Shown: piece after piece, positions 16,182-24,649 of the stretch | Layout of the letters: every line of letters starts with the position of its first letter | How positions within the stretch are numbered: position 1 is the first letter of the stretch | DNA from: Nocardiopsis endophytica | GTDB taxonomy: Bacteria; Actinomycetota; Actinomycetes; Streptosporangiales; Streptosporangiaceae | Direction: 5' to 3' | NCBI RefSeq assembly: GCF_027706725.1 | Contig: NZ_JAQFWQ010000008.1 | Span: 45,180 to 109,179, forward strand | DNA length: 64,000 nt | Position numbers and translations under genes: made by a program | Notes under the pieces: generated by a model | Database searches by the model: none | The model's input: only the letters and a program-made list of their open reading frames with translations | Told to the model about the DNA's origin: nothing

Positions 16182-17039
16182 GTGTCCGTCGGCAGCCCCA
16201 TGGTCGCCCGCTTGGGCCTGGCCAACTTCCTGCGGCAGTCCCGGGGAGGGCGCACCGCAGCGCAGGCCGCGGCGGTCGCCGGCTTCAGCAAGGCGACGCT
16301 CTCCCGCGTCGAGCGCGGCGAGACCTCCATCTCCCCCGGGGACACCCAGCGGCTGCTCCAGTACTACGGCGTCCCCGACGAGGTGGCCGAGACGTTCATC
16401 GAACTCGCCTACGCCGCCAAGAAGCCGGGCTGGTGGCAGCGGTACAAGGCCGCGATGCCGGACTGGTTCAACCTCTTCGTCGGTGTCGAGACCGCAGCCC
16501 ACCGCATCCGCACCTACGAGGCGGACCTCATCCCTGGACTGCTGCAGATCCCGGAGTACACCCGCGCCATCGCCGAGCAGGACATCCCGGCACCGGCCAC
16601 CACCGGGGAGATCGAGGAAGCGGTCAGCCTCCGACAGCGACGCCAGGAGATCCTGACCCGCGAGGACGCCCCCGCCCAGCTGTCCGCCGTCATCAACGAG
16701 GCAGCGTTGCAGCGCCGCGTCGGCGGCCCCGACGTGCTCCGCGCCCAACTCGAGCACCTGCTGACGGCGCTCGAACAGGACAACATCGACCTCAGGGTGC
16801 TGCCCTTCGCAGTCGGAGCGCACCCGGCCAGCTACGGCTCATTCGTGCTGCTGGACTACACCGTGGTCGACACCGACTACGCCCTGGCCTACGTCGAGTA
16901 CTGCGGCGGCGCCCTCTACCTCGAAGCCGAAGAAGAGATCGCCCTGCACTCGGCCACCTTCGACGGCCAGCAACAGCGCGCCGCCTCCCCGGAAGACACG
17001 AAGGAGCTGATCAAGGATGCACTCGAACAGATCGGCTGA
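16182..17039 (+). CDS. XRE-family regulator with DUF5753 domain
   Basis: A 285-residue regulator: helix-turn-helix at about 10-65 (TAAQAAAVAGFSKATLSRVE), then the DUF5753 domain (about 95-280), with the typical YEADLIPGLLQIPEYTRAI, RQRRQEIL and VLPFAVGAHPASYGSFVLL segments. The GTG at 16182 has CGGAGGAG 7 bp before it. The family is paired with small DUF397 proteins (WhiJ-like systems of Streptomyces development), and a DUF397 gene follows 28 bp later. Confidence 0.88.
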   Translation: MSVGSPMVARLGLANFLRQSRGGRTAAQAAAVAGFSKATLSRVERGETSISPGDTQRLLQYYGVPDEVAETFIELAYAAKKPGWWQRYKAAMPDWFNLFVGVETAAHRIRTYEADLIPGLLQIPEYTRAIAEQDIPAPATTGEIEEAVSLRQRRQEILTREDAPAQLSAVINEAALQRRVGGPDVLRAQLEHLLTALEQDNIDLRVLPFAVGAHPASYGSFVLLDYTVVDTDYALAYVEYCGGALYLEAEEEIALHSATFDGQQQRAASPEDTKELIKDALEQIG

Positions 17040-17067
17040 CCCGCGAAGAGAAGGTTCGGACGCCCTC

Positions 17068-17271
17068 ATGAAGAACCGGGTCGCGACAGAGCAGCTTCGT
17101 TGGTACGTTTCCAGCTACACCGGAGGCAAGGGGAACTGCGTGCAGGTGGCCGATCTCCCCGCCGGCGGCAGGGCGCTCCGCGACAGCAAGCACCCCGCGG
17201 ACGCGCAGGTCCCCCTGCCCGCCGCCGCCTGGGCCGCCTTCATCAATGCCGCGCGGCGAAGAGCACTCTGA
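17068..17271 (+). CDS. DUF397 small protein
   Basis: A 67-residue partner of the upstream XRE regulator. The DUF397 signature is visible: WYVSSYTGGKGNCVQVADLP, then RDSKHPADAQVPLPAAAWAAFI. In this family the small protein is thought to modulate the DNA-binding partner. An in-frame ATG at 17017 would overlap the regulator gene; the one at 17068 gives the standard length. Confidence 0.85.
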   Translation: MKNRVATEQLRWYVSSYTGGKGNCVQVADLPAGGRALRDSKHPADAQVPLPAAAWAAFINAARRRAL

Positions 17272-17389
17272 CCGCCAGTGAGAAGAAGCATCTGCCTCAG
17301 GCCGAGCCGACCAACCAGGGCATAACTTCAGAGCTGATCCTTCTCCGGGTTTCACGTCGTGCGTCCCCGTCGACTGAGCTAACGGGGTG

Positions 17390-18163
17390 TCAGTGCCAAC
17401 CTGAGAGGCGCCTGGCTCCCTTACGCTTCAAGGCTTCCAACACCCGAGCCGTGGGTCCCAGAATATGCCGGTTCTGCTCAATGAGTCGCAGCTGAGCCGA
17501 GCGGTAGCGGACCACGAGGTCGTTTTCCGCCGTCTGTACGGAAGCACCCTCCAAGCCGATCAAGGGGTCAGTGAGAGCCGCAGCGACAAACTCAGGGTTG
17601 GGGAAACCGAACCATCGCAGAGTCCAATAGCCTCCTGCACCCCAAAGCATCTTGCCAGGCTCCCCCTGGTAGGGGAAGGCGTCAGGGATATCGTCGGGCG
17701 GGTAGTGCCATCCCCAGGTCGCCCACGACCGATCCGGCGCTTTCAAAGACATTCGGGTGAACAGCGCCGCAAGAAGGTCCCTGGCACTGCTGCTCATCGG
17801 TGGAACGGCCGCCCACTCGCTGGCTTCGTGAGGGCCCATGGGATGGTCCACAGTAAGCATGGTCTCCGCATGCCCGCTCCCTGGGCAGGGGCGCCCACAG
17901 TTCATTCGCTCGACTGCTTCATTGTTGTAGCGGACCAGGAATGTTGCCCTCGTCGGGACGTGCCAGAACCGCGTGTGGTCCGCACTGTGGCACAGGGCCC
18001 TCAGGCCGGGAATCCGGCATCCGCTCTCATCCCGACCCGAGATCATCCGCCAGGCGACGTTTCGTGGGGTGTCGGTGACGATATGAAAATCGTTGTAGCG
18101 CGGCGAGAAGTGGAAGGTGTAAACATTAAGCGCGTGCGCCCCCCCAGTCGCGCGGCGGCGCAC
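17390..18163 (-). CDS. Hypothetical protein, lower-GC gene
   Basis: An unrecognised protein of about 257 residues (to 266 if a TTG at 18190 is used). The start is uncertain: no good ribosome site is seen, and the GTG at 18163 is only a guess. It is rich in Trp, His and Pro, with segments such as WATWGWHYPPDDIPDAFPYQ and YWTLRWFGFPNPEFVAA, and looks like a globular soluble protein. Codon use is less GC-biased than that of the flanking core genes, so it was probably acquired. Confidence 0.5.
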   Translation of the reverse strand: MRRRATGGAHALNVYTFHFSPRYNDFHIVTDTPRNVAWRMISGRDESGCRIPGLRALCHSADHTRFWHVPTRATFLVRYNNEAVERMNCGRPCPGSGHAETMLTVDHPMGPHEASEWAAVPPMSSSARDLLAALFTRMSLKAPDRSWATWGWHYPPDDIPDAFPYQGEPGKMLWGAGGYWTLRWFGFPNPEFVAAALTDPLIGLEGASVQTAENDLVVRYRSAQLRLIEQNRHILGPTARVLEALKRKGARRLSGWH

Positions 18164-18560
18164 CGAGGCGGTCGGAGTTAAACACTGCAATGGCCAAGAG
18201 CGCCCTTAGGGCTTGCTGTTCCTGGATGCAAGTGTCAAGACCGTGATTTTGTTTGTCGCGAGGTACCCCTGCCCGAGCTTCACGCTTTGATTCGCCCGTG
18301 TAGCCGGAACGGAACACGCCAGTGTGGCGCCGCACGGAGTGGGATGCCATGGTGATCTCGATTCCGCGTCCGCCCGGCCAGACGCGCACATCGACCATCC
18401 CAGAAGGGCTCGTGACAACGCATTCGTCTGAGGCGCAGAGCAGGCGCACCACACCATTCAGCCACCGGAGTCGGACGCCGGGGTCCTCCCCGTAAGGGCC
18501 GACGGGCCTCTGCAAGACCGCCGTCCCGGCCAGGTTAGCCGTCGAAGGTCTCCGCCGCAC
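18126..18560 (-). CDS. Doubtful hypothetical ORF
   Basis: An open frame of 144 codons from a GTG at 18560 without a clear ribosome site, overlapping the gene downstream by about 40-65 bp. The middle (VRLLCASDECVVTSPSGMVD) could be protein-like, but the C-terminal third has poor codon bias. It may be a gene fragment. Confidence 0.25.
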   Translation of the reverse strand: MRRRPSTANLAGTAVLQRPVGPYGEDPGVRLRWLNGVVRLLCASDECVVTSPSGMVDVRVWPGGRGIEITMASHSVRRHTGVFRSGYTGESKREARAGVPRDKQNHGLDTCIQEQQALRALLAIAVFNSDRLGAPPRDWGGARA

Positions 18561-18622
18561 GTGTTTCGTATCCGAGTCCTGGAAAGAGTGCAGTGACCCA
18601 TGTGGCCGCCATCGTCTTGGAG

Positions 18623-18880
18623 CTAGTTCAAGGCGATGAACACCGTGTCCGAGGCGATCCCCACGTCAAGGACGAGCCTGCCGCCCGGGGAGGTCCACGT
18701 GGCGACCGGGGCGTCACCTCCCAACGGGCGCCACAACCGGATGGACCCACCTGAATCGTTGATCGTCACCACGACCACGTGGCCGCCCACGTCGGCGACC
18801 GCCGGATTTCCCCGCCCTGTGTAAAGCGACTCGCCGACCTTCGGCGCAGCCCCAGAAGTCTCGCCCGACCCCAGCGTCAT
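18623..18880 (-). pseudogene. Remnant of a WD40-repeat protein, C-terminal end
   Basis: The minus frame encodes GNPAVADVGGHVVVVTINDS then SIRLWRPLGGDAPVATWT and stops, which looks like the last one or two WD40 repeats (IRLW) of a large repeat protein. No start codon or upstream repeats remain. It is part of a run of decayed genes. Confidence 0.5.
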
Positions 18881-19140
18881 TCTGCGATGCCTACGCCCAC
18901 AACGACGCCCGCCGGGCGTTCGCCTTCGCAACCGACCGTGCCGAAGAAGCCGGCGACTGGCCCCTGCGCACCAAGATCTTCTCCCACCGCGCCCGCCAGG
19001 CGATATGGTGCGGCCCCCAGATGCGGAGTTGACCTACACTACGCCGCCCAACATGCAGGCGACACCAGGCACACGTTGTGGGACCTAGCCGTTTCCGAGG
19101 CAGTGACGCCCGTCCGGCGGTCGAGCGGTTGATTGCGGCG
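18875..19140 (+). pseudogene. Decayed TPR-type transcription regulator fragment
   Basis: From about 18885 one frame reads DAYAHNDARRAFAFATDRAE then GDWPLRTKIFSHRARQAIWC, which matches the helical TPR repeats of actinobacterial XRE/TPR regulators. After a frameshift near 19015 the neighbouring frame reads PDAELTYT, as expected for the same repeat, and another frame near 19075 reads HTLWDLAVSEAVTP. At least two frameshifts are needed, so the gene is dead. Confidence 0.5.
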
Positions 19141-19254
19141 ATCGACGGGCGAAGCGATGCCCCGAACACGGCGTCAGCATCGCCGGACGCGCCGCACTGG
19201 CCCGAGCCGTCAGCGCCTTCCGCGAACGCATCTCGAACCTGGTGGCCGCCTCAC

Positions 19255-19640
19255 AACGGTCCCCGCGCCCTTTGGCCACATCCTGACCACCGCTGCTCGC
19301 GGAGCCAGCATCGTTCTCCGGGACGTCGCCATCGTGCGCATCGGGGAGAACGCCGTACTGCGGGCACGCCCAGGGGTCATCGCCCGCATCTCCCGGCCCG
19401 GCCAGAACAGCGCCGCAGCCCGGGAGGTCGAAGTCTCCCGCTGGCTCGCAGAACAAGGAATCCCCGTGGTTCGCCCGCTCGCTGTCGACCAGCACGCGGT
19501 GCTGGAGGGCCGAGCGGTGACGTGGTGGGAGGAGCTCCCGAACACGGTCCCGACGCGGTCGCCGACCTAATCGCCTCGCTGCATGCGCTCGACCTCCGCG
19601 GCACCTGCCCTGGGGGCCGAGTACGGATCTCCGGATCCGA
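19255..19640 (+). pseudogene. Decayed aminoglycoside-phosphotransferase-like gene
   Basis: One frame encodes VAIVRIGENAVLRARPGVIA, then AREVEVSRWLAEQGIPVVRP and VTWWEELPN, the N-lobe of an APH-fold kinase. The frame then breaks near 19540, and the adjacent one continues EHGPDAVADLIASLHALDL, as in intact relatives, before similarity fades. The catalytic loop is missing. It is a second phosphotransferase relic beside the one at 13697. Confidence 0.6.
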
Positions 19641-19801
19641 CACAGCATGCGGCACGCATGCTACGGACGAGGACCATGCGGTCGCGGCGACCCTTCAGCG
19701 ACGGTTGGCGCCAGGGGGGGGCGAGCAAGGGCACGAATCCGGAGAACTCCTACAGCAAGACACTCCGATGAACAGCCGCTTCCGGAAACTTGACTAAAAC
19801 G

Positions 19802-21658
19802 TCAAGGATCAATAGAAACCTTGGGAGGGAAAAAGCCATAGCGCCCCCGATCCAGACGCTTGGTGAAAACCACATCAACCGAGTCGCCGTGAAGAGGATC
19901 CGTGGGATCGAGGTTCTCCATAATGATGACTTGACCATCTAGACGACTTTGAACATCTTCATAGAACGCCGCAATAATCCCGGCCGGAAGTGCCGCGTCA
20001 ACCTCTCCGTCCTCGAGGTTGTCCGGCGGGCGGTAGGTAACAAGGGGGGAATCCAAGACTACGAAACCAGGGTGAGCGATTTCCCGATCAAAACAATACT
20101 GAGCTAGACCGAGCGTAAATGCGGCATGAAGGATCGCCCGAACACCCTTACCGTGTGCGGACCGCAATTGGTCGCCAGCTTGGATATCCTGCGCCAAACG
20201 ATCATACCGCACCGATTGCGCATCAGGAAACCCCCAGTCTCCAAGTCGATCAGAAAGTTCTCGAGAGAACTCTTGAAGGGCGTTAGGACTCATCCCATCA
20301 GATATAGCAGCACCATCTCTTTGAACGTCATCCTCAATCTGGACTTTCATCCGTTGCAGGCCTGCGAGCTGCTCATAGAAGGTCAATGACTTTTCAATGT
20401 CACTGCGCACTTCAGCCAACTCGCGGAGATCGCTCTGCTTCGGCGCTAAATCGTTCTCGATTTCGCGAAGTGTTTGCCGTAAATCGCCAATTCGACCATC
20501 GGTCGACTCGCTATCGACTCGCGCCTGCACCGCCCGTTGGTTAACGTCGTCAATCGTCAGCAGGAGGTCCGCGAGGAGGTTTTCAGTTTTCTGAATCTCT
20601 GCGTCGACGGATGCGGCGAATGCCGTCGAGTCTCCTTCGCACTCAAGGTTGTAGTGCTGATGCTCCGACTCGGCGCCGCAAAATGGACACAAACCGGTGG
20701 CGAAGTAGCCGAGGATATTTCCTGCCTCCTTGATAGTTGCAAGGCGAGCCAGGTCCGACTCGTACTGAGTCCGGAGGAGTTTAAATCTGGCCTGCAGCGC
20801 TACAACTTCGGCCATCTCGGTTCTCGCGTCATGAAGGCGTTGCTGCGCCTGGCGCAGCCTCTCGTTGACCTCGGCACGCCTTGACCACACCTCTGACATC
20901 GCGGCGTTTTGCTCATTCATCGCGTTGTTGAGACGAGCCAACTGGTCTCTGAGCTGCCCCACCTCGGCGGTCCCAGAGAGCTTCGCCTCGACCTCTGCGA
21001 TCAGTCGATCGATCACCTCGACCTTCGCGCCGCTGACCCTCGACTTTTCTTGAGCGGACGGCACCGCGATCACTGCAGAGTCGTCTTCAGCCTCGAGGAG
21101 CAACTTCAGGACTGAAATTTCCTTGGTCTTTCCAGTCCAGTTACCTGTCAGCGCAGGCGGCGTATCAGACTGCATCTGTGTCTCGTCCACGACGCAGAGA
21201 CGCACGAGGTTCCGAAAGCTCAACGAATCAGTCATTCCCTGAGCGTTCCTCCGAACCCGCATTCCGTCAAGGTCGACCTGCTTAAGCAGGAAGCGGGAGA
21301 CGTTGGATTCGCTTCTGTGGTCGTGCTTCCAGTTAAGCGTGCCATCGGCGACGGGCAAGGGTCCATCACGAAGGTCGGCGTTGTAGAGGCTGAAGCCGCC
21401 TCCTGCCACAGATCGGGCCAATGTAACGTGTTCTCCGTCTGGAAGTTCCAATCCGAGGAGAACGGTCGAGTACCCCTCACGCTCAGGGATCTCCTTCAAG
21501 CTTTTGGCGCCCATCATGAAGTTGAGGGCGTCAACGATGAAAGACTTCCCGGTGTCGGATGGTCCTCGAACGAGCGTGAGTTGCGGTCCAAACTCGACAC
21601 TTGCCGACTCTACGTTCGTTCCAATAAACGTCAGGTGGGTGATGGTGAGTCGCAGCAT
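19802..21658 (-). CDS. ABC-3C system Rad50/SMC-like ATPase with zinc hook
   Basis: A 618-residue ABC-type ATPase of the kind used in ABC-three-component conflict systems. Walker A is GPSDTGKS at 32-39, a first coiled coil spans about 210-315, a CPFC motif at C324/C327 with C340 sits at the apex like a zinc hook, a second coiled coil spans about 350-470, and Walker B VVLDSP contains D536. The ATG follows the middle-component stop directly (TAGATG). GC is lower than in core genes. It probably drives or gates the nuclease-like partner on sensing phage or foreign DNA; this role is inferred from the family. Confidence 0.85.
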   Translation of the reverse strand: MLRLTITHLTFIGTNVESASVEFGPQLTLVRGPSDTGKSFIVDALNFMMGAKSLKEIPEREGYSTVLLGLELPDGEHVTLARSVAGGGFSLYNADLRDGPLPVADGTLNWKHDHRSESNVSRFLLKQVDLDGMRVRRNAQGMTDSLSFRNLVRLCVVDETQMQSDTPPALTGNWTGKTKEISVLKLLLEAEDDSAVIAVPSAQEKSRVSGAKVEVIDRLIAEVEAKLSGTAEVGQLRDQLARLNNAMNEQNAAMSEVWSRRAEVNERLRQAQQRLHDARTEMAEVVALQARFKLLRTQYESDLARLATIKEAGNILGYFATGLCPFCGAESEHQHYNLECEGDSTAFAASVDAEIQKTENLLADLLLTIDDVNQRAVQARVDSESTDGRIGDLRQTLREIENDLAPKQSDLRELAEVRSDIEKSLTFYEQLAGLQRMKVQIEDDVQRDGAAISDGMSPNALQEFSRELSDRLGDWGFPDAQSVRYDRLAQDIQAGDQLRSAHGKGVRAILHAAFTLGLAQYCFDREIAHPGFVVLDSPLVTYRPPDNLEDGEVDAALPAGIIAAFYEDVQSRLDGQVIIMENLDPTDPLHGDSVDVVFTKRLDRGRYGFFPPKVSIDP

Positions 21659-22138
21659 CTACACTGCCCCGTTCAGCGGGGACTGGATATGTCCGAACTC
21701 CTCGGCCCAGTGGCCAGAGACAGTGCGCATTGTTTCCCGCATTGCGTCATCACTCAAGTTAGCAAAGTGGTTCACGACCCATGCCGCTCTGGATGAGAGA
21801 GCGCAAGCGTGCTCCGTCTCTAAAAGCCGGGCGAAACCTTCCGCGTTTTCGCTCGCCCAGAATCGGATGCCGTCCGAGCCCGTCTCCATCTGGGCCAAAC
21901 CTGAACGCACAAGAACCTCGACGCCGCCCTGGACGAGTTCCCGTTTGATGCCGAGTTCCCCCGCACGAATCGGCACTGGGGGGTGCAGACTCTCGGGTCC
22001 GCCAAGGTCAGCGCTATGCAGCAGCCCGTGGTCGAGCAGAACGAGCCTGTTGAGGTCAAGGTGCTCAGGGAACGCTTCGACAAGCACCATCAAGACTCGA
22101 ATTGCTACTTCGAGAGGGCCATTAAGCGGCGTCGTCAC
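21659..22138 (-). CDS. ABC-3C middle component 2
   Basis: A 159-residue adaptor that in this family links the ATPase and the effector. The diagnostic run is LNRLVLLDHGLLHSADLGGP (residues 29-48) followed by ESLHPPVP and GELGIKRELVQGGVEVLVR. The N-terminal half is a helical winged-helix-like domain; the C-terminal half is helical. GTG 22138 overlaps the effector stop by 4 bp (GTGA), and the gene ends immediately before the ATPase ATG, so the three genes form one tightly coupled operon. Confidence 0.8.
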   Translation of the reverse strand: MTTPLNGPLEVAIRVLMVLVEAFPEHLDLNRLVLLDHGLLHSADLGGPESLHPPVPIRAGELGIKRELVQGGVEVLVRSGLAQMETGSDGIRFWASENAEGFARLLETEHACALSSRAAWVVNHFANLSDDAMRETMRTVSGHWAEEFGHIQSPLNGAV

Positions 22139-23244
22139 GACCTCTCCTTGACCCAGGTGAGCCGGTCCTCGTTGGCGAGGTGATGGCAGATCCCCTTCCG
22201 GTCCTCGATGCGCGATACCGAGATCAGCTCGTGTGCGCTGAGGTCGAGCTGGCCAGAGGCGGTAAGTACGCTCGTGAGGCGATCCATGCCGGATGAGTGT
22301 GATGTCTCAGCCACCTCGATGACGCCTGAATAGACATCCGTCTGCAGGGCCTCGAACGTGCCAGGTGGAACCGAGTCCCGGGCGTACAGCCTCAGAGCCT
22401 CAGCTGAGTAAAACGACTCACGTTGCCGGCGGTAGTGCCCTCCAAACTTGCCATGCGATGAGACGTTCTCAGCGGTGAACGATTCGGCGGGCTCCTTCTC
22501 GGCATAGACTTCGATGAGTTGGGCCACGTATCGCGTTTCATGTGCCCCGACTTCGTCGGGCGGACTATCGTGACCAGGTCGCGGGGGCACAGGTGACCCG
22601 AATCGGCCAACGTGATAAGGGGTGCCGCGGTGCGTCTCCAGCGCATCCTCAAGCTCGACGGATCGGAATAGAGCGAAGTCAGCCGTCTTGGCCAGCCTGG
22701 CAACGTTGTCGCGCAAGTCTTCAGGAATCTCAGAAGCAAGGCTGTCACCCTTGTCCAATTGCTCAAGAAACCAGTTACGCAATTCAGTGGGCCTACTCAG
22801 CAGGCGATTGAGCGTTGGCCCGCAACCTTTCGGAGCAAAAAAGGCATAACAGTCTGGCAATACATAGTGACCATCGATAACCGAAGTAAAGACTTTCAGC
22901 ATCTCGGGGAAGGCATCGGATGGTTTCAGGGCCTCAGAATAGTGCTTACCTTGGTAACAATCCCAAGGTCCTTCAAACTGCATGTCCGTCTTGAACCCGG
23001 CAACATCAGCGCCTCGATCGTTCGATCCCCCCAGGCGTTTGATCTGGACGTAGTCCGTCCCGAGCGCCGTTGCCCACTCCCGTATGAAGTGTTCCCACTC
23101 GTCAGGGCTGTAGAAAAAGATGTACTGCCTTGGGGTCATAGACGGCCCACGGAGCGACGGCGTGACCGCAGGGACCTCAGGTGCTTGGAGATCGGTGAGT
23201 TCGGGGGGCGCTCCTTCGGGGCGCGCACCCGCAAAATCAGACAT
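22135..23244 (-). CDS. ABC-3C effector with PD-(D/E)xK (Mrr-like) nuclease motif
   Basis: A 369-residue protein, first gene of the ABC-3C operon. The N-terminal domain (about 35-125) holds the restriction-endonuclease-like pattern: GGSNDRGADVAGF with D80, then WDCYQGKHY with Q98 and K100, matching the D...QxK active site of Mrr-type nucleases. The remaining 240 residues are helical and likely contact the middle component. AGGAGG stands 9 bp before the ATG at 23244; a GTG 3 bp earlier is also possible. Nuclease activity is inferred from the motif. Confidence 0.8.
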   Translation of the reverse strand: MSDFAGARPEGAPPELTDLQAPEVPAVTPSLRGPSMTPRQYIFFYSPDEWEHFIREWATALGTDYVQIKRLGGSNDRGADVAGFKTDMQFEGPWDCYQGKHYSEALKPSDAFPEMLKVFTSVIDGHYVLPDCYAFFAPKGCGPTLNRLLSRPTELRNWFLEQLDKGDSLASEIPEDLRDNVARLAKTADFALFRSVELEDALETHRGTPYHVGRFGSPVPPRPGHDSPPDEVGAHETRYVAQLIEVYAEKEPAESFTAENVSSHGKFGGHYRRQRESFYSAEALRLYARDSVPPGTFEALQTDVYSGVIEVAETSHSSGMDRLTSVLTASGQLDLSAHELISVSRIEDRKGICHHLANEDRLTWVKERS

Positions 23245-23332
23245 CACGGATGGCCTCCTGGAAGAACTCGGTCTCGCCCACCACTCTAGTGTTACTCGTA
23301 GTCCTGCTGAGGAGGAACCCCCAAGGGCCGGT

Positions 23333-23542
23333 TTAGCTGATCAGGCTGTCCATGAACTTGAAGGCCCCGCCCAGGGCGAGGAGCCCGGCCAGGGCGGCCT
23401 CGGCCGGGTGGCGCCCGGCCCACCAGGCCAGCCCGGTGACCACAGCCGCGCACATCAGGCTAGCCAGCACCACCAGCGCAGTACGCGTGCTCAGCCGGGT
23501 GCCAGCGGGAGGCGGATCGTCGGTGCGATCGGGGGTTGCCAT
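23333..23542 (-). CDS. Small two-span membrane protein
   Basis: A 69-residue protein with a Pro/Asp-rich N-terminus and two hydrophobic segments (about 20-38 and 46-62) divided by GRHPAEA. AGGAGGG lies 10 bp upstream of the ATG. Small proteins of this kind accompany conjugative transfer modules of actinomycete elements, but no family is firmly recognised. It is divergent from the coiled-coil regulator at 23803 across a region of CGGACA repeats. Confidence 0.55.
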   Translation of the reverse strand: MATPDRTDDPPPAGTRLSTRTALVVLASLMCAAVVTGLAWWAGRHPAEAALAGLLALGGAFKFMDSLIS

Positions 23543-23638
23543 GGTCTGTGCGCCCTCCTGCCCGGCGCCTGCGGGGCCGGATACCCGGGCACCGGCCGAA
23601 TTCCCGGTGCCGATGCCCAGACAAGCGCGGTGGCGAGG

Positions 23639-23787
23639 GTGTCCGGCAGAAGGAGGGACAAGGTCGCTCCGGAAGCATGACACCAACGCTCCGGACACGG
23701 ACCCCTGTTGGCCGCATACGGACACCGCCCCAACGCCCTGTCCGGCGCGTTCTAGGGTTCCGGACACAGCCGGACAGTGGCGGACAG
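23639..23787. repeat. Cluster of CGGACA-containing repeats
   Basis: At least seven copies of a CCGGACAC/GTGTCCGG-like motif lie between divergent genes: 23639-23646 (reverse), 23691-23698, 23719-23725, 23739-23745 (reverse), 23760-23767, 23770-23777 and 23780-23787. The last three CGGACA cores start exactly 10 bp apart (23761, 23771, 23781). The arrangement suggests an operator array or iterons. Confidence 0.7.
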
Positions 23788-23802
23788 TGGGGAGGGCGGC
23801 TC

Positions 23803-24459
23803 GTGGAAATCGGACCCGGTACAGAGGACCTAGCTGTGGAGGAGGCAAGCGACCGGGAGGAGTTCTCCGAGCTGCTACGGGCCCTACGCGCACGCGCGGG
23901 CAGCCCTTCGCTGCGGACGTTGGAGAAGGAGACCGCGACCGCGGCCCGGCCGCTAGTCCCGCTGCGCCGCTCGTCGTTCGCGGAGGTCCTGCAGGGGCAG
24001 CGCTTCCCCCAACGGGCCGTCCTGGCGACGTTCCTACACACCTGCGGAGTGCAAGGGGCAGAGGCACAGCGGTGGATGCGCGCCTGGGAGCGCCTGGCCC
24101 CAGCCTACGCTCCGGCAAACCGGAACGAGGATGACCGCGCCGAGCAGGAGCGCGCGGCAGAGGCCGTGTTGGAGCAGGTGCAAACCGAGGCCGCCGAGGT
24201 GGTCGCACAGGCACGCCGCCAAGCCGAACATGAGGCGAAGCAGATTCGGGCTCGGGCACTGAAGGAGGCACAACGGATCCGCGAGCAGTCCTCCCCCGAG
24301 ATTGGAGCGCTTCCGGAAGGGGTGGAGAAGCAGGACCGGCCTGCCAGATCCGGCCACGTCGGTGCGATGTTCAACCTCGGGAGGCTGCTGGAGCAGCGAG
24401 GGGACACTCTCATGGCTGCCCACTGGTACGAGAAGGCAGCCGAGGCCGAAGGCGGTTAG
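23803..24459 (+). CDS. HTH protein with coiled coil and SEL1-like C-terminus
   Basis: A 218-residue protein from the GTG at 23803, with GGAGGG 6 bp upstream. Residues 10-85 (FSELLRALRARAGSPSLRTL, then SSFAEVLQGQRFPQRAVLATF) follow the pattern of actinomycete XRE-type DNA-binding domains. A charged coiled coil (about 105-165, AEAVLEQVQTEAAEVVAQAR) follows. The C-terminal 40 residues resemble a SEL1/TPR repeat (AMFNLGRLLEQRGDTLMAAH). The CGGACA repeat array lies directly upstream and may be its target. Confidence 0.6.
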   Translation: MEIGPGTEDLAVEEASDREEFSELLRALRARAGSPSLRTLEKETATAARPLVPLRRSSFAEVLQGQRFPQRAVLATFLHTCGVQGAEAQRWMRAWERLAPAYAPANRNEDDRAEQERAAEAVLEQVQTEAAEVVAQARRQAEHEAKQIRARALKEAQRIREQSSPEIGALPEGVEKQDRPARSGHVGAMFNLGRLLEQRGDTLMAAHWYEKAAEAEGG

Positions 24460-24614
24460 GTGTGCTGTCCTGAGAGGTAGGTGACACGGGAGGCGGTAGG
24501 ACCGCCGATCGCGGTGTCGAACCAGTGGTGCTTGTAGTGGTGCAGCCAGTGGGCGAACGCCTCGTGCCGCTCGGTCGCTGACGTGTAGGCCTGTGCGTAA
24601 ACCCATTCGTCGGC
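24456..24614 (-). mobile_element. IS481-type transposase C-terminal remnant
   Basis: The minus frame reads EWVYAQAYTSATERHEAFAH, then WLHHYKHHWFDTAIGG and SRVTYLSGQHT, the standard tail of IS481/IS3-group DDE transposases. The catalytic core and inverted repeats are absent. The fragment's stop overlaps the end of the 23803 gene. Confidence 0.75.
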
Positions 24615-24649
24615 CGGGGGCGGTGTAACCAACCTCAGTGGCCAGCACA

